NCBI GenBank assembly: GCA_041497995.1
Contig: JBGQHM010000423.1
Span: 1 to 5,756, forward strand
Source of the DNA: DATKMS01 sp041497995
GTDB taxonomy: Bacteria; Desulfobacterota; Binatia; HRBIN30
Direction of reading: 5' to 3'
Length of the DNA stretch: 5,756 bases
This document shows, one piece after another, positions 5,094 through 5,756 of this stretch (within the stretch, counting starts at the first letter, position 1; each line of letters starts with the position of its first letter). The position numbers and the translations under genes are program-made. The notes under the pieces are model-generated. The model was not told the origin of the DNA. It worked only from the letters and a program-made list of their open reading frames with translations, and did no database searches.

Positions 5094-5756
5094 CTACGCG
5101 TCCTTGGCCACGGCCAGCCCGGCTTCCAGCTTCTCCAACAGCTCGTCGCACAAGCGCGCGTCGACGAGCAGCCCCGGTTTGAACTGCAACACCGACATGT
5201 CGTAGCCGGCGAACATCGCCCACACGCCCTTGTCGTAGAGTGCCTTGGTAAGATGGAGTGCTCCCTGCGGATGATCGACCTTGAGTCCGATGACCAGACC
5301 GACCCGGCGGACCTCCACGAGGTACGGGTTGCGCCGCTGGATGGCCGCAAGCCCGGCGTGTAGGTAGTCCGACATGCGGCGGACGTTCTCAAGGGTCTCC
5401 GGCGCGTTGCACAGGTCGAGCACCTTCGACGCCACGCGGCAGCCAATCTCGGCACCGCCGCTCGTCGAGACATGCCCCCACGCGTTCTCAAACAGCCAGC
5501 CGGCGACACGCTTGGACAGCACCGCAGCGCTGATCGGATACACGCCGCCTCCGAGACCCTTGGCGGTGACCAGGATGTCGGGTGTGACGTCGAACGTCTC
5601 GACGCCCCACAGCCGCCCCGTCCGGCCGAGTCCCGTTTGCACCTCGTCGGCAATGTAGAGCGCACCGTGTCGGGCGCATGCCTCCTTCACGCCGGGCAGG
5701 TAGCCCTTCGGCGGCACCGGGAACCCGTACGTCGCCGGGAGCGTCTCGATGATCGC
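5094..5756 (-). CDS. Class III PLP-dependent aminotransferase-fold enzyme (5' part outside window)
   Basis: The visible part is the last 220 residues and a TAG stop. The frame enters open at the right edge (AIIETLPATYGFP), so the GTG at 5717 is internal and not a start. The hallmarks of the family follow in order: ALYIADEVQTGLGRTG, where the Asp binds the PLP pyridine nitrogen; LVTAKGLGGGVYPISA, whose Lys (codon 5561-5559) should form the PLP Schiff base; STSGGAEIGCR, the phosphate-binding Thr region; and a small C-terminal domain. The C-terminal block reads VLQFKPGLLV, with Gln (codon 5186-5184) where related enzymes such as ornithine aminotransferase carry an Arg that pairs with the substrate carboxylate. 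The enzyme may be a transaminase for an amine or omega-amino acid. Given the kinase 16 nt downstream, it could also be a PLP phospho-lyase that removes phosphate and ammonia from a phosphorylated amino alcohol. Fold confidence is high; reaction confidence is low. Confidence 0.9.
   Translation of the reverse strand, partial: AIIETLPATYGFPVPPKGYLPGVKEACARHGALYIADEVQTGLGRTGRLWGVETFDVTPDILVTAKGLGGGVYPISAAVLSKRVAGWLFENAWGHVSTSGGAEIGCRVASKVLDLCNAPETLENVRRMSDYLHAGLAAIQRRNPYLVEVRRVGLVIGLKVDHPQGALHLTKALYDKGVWAMFAGYDMSVLQFKPGLLVDARLCDELLEKLEAGLAVAKDA

Noticed and set aside
5078..5665. Extension of the kinase frame upstream to an ATG at 5665 (529 residues)
   Set aside because: The added residues are the out-of-frame translation of the aminotransferase (Arg/Ser/Cys-rich, no domain). 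The aminotransferase frame carries all class III motifs, so the kinase must start near 5077.

Overview
The window comes from a GC-rich bacterial chromosome or metagenomic contig. Every gene I can support lies on the minus strand, so the genes run from the right edge to the left. No RNA gene, CRISPR array, transposase or phage gene was seen. The lineage cannot be fixed from the sequence. High GC, a Tat-dependent oxidoreductase and a secreted Thr/Pro-repeat protein suit several environmental groups (deltaproteobacteria-like, acidobacteria-like and similar); this is only an impression.

Layout in transcription order. (1) 5756-5094: C-terminal 220 residues of a class III PLP aminotransferase-fold enzyme, cut by the window edge. 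(2) 5077-4076: an APH/SrkA-type small-molecule kinase, 16 nt after the aminotransferase stop, with a strong Shine-Dalgarno and an apparent CTG start. (3) 4075-3887: a 189-nt gap with a 7-bp inverted repeat and competing small hairpins. (4) 3886-2582: an FAD-dependent DAO-family amine/amino-acid oxidoreductase. (5) 2562-1081: a second, divergent DAO-family oxidoreductase with a twin-arginine signal, starting 19 nt after the first and probably coupled to it. (6) 1080-814: a 267-nt gap with an AT-rich patch. (7) 813-1: N-terminal part of a secreted protein with a signal peptide, a beta-rich domain and a long Thr-Pro linker that runs off the left edge.

The first four genes read as an amine, amino-acid or amino-alcohol catabolism cluster. 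A kinase next to a class III PLP enzyme recalls the known kinase/phospho-lyase pairs (hydroxylysine kinase with 5-phosphohydroxylysine phospho-lyase; ethanolamine-phosphate phospho-lyase). In that scheme the kinase phosphorylates an amino alcohol and the PLP enzyme eliminates phosphate and ammonia. The two flavoenzymes, one cytosolic and one exported or membrane-side, would oxidise related C-N bonds. The substrate is unknown and the pathway is inference. The secreted Thr-Pro protein is probably a separate transcription unit.
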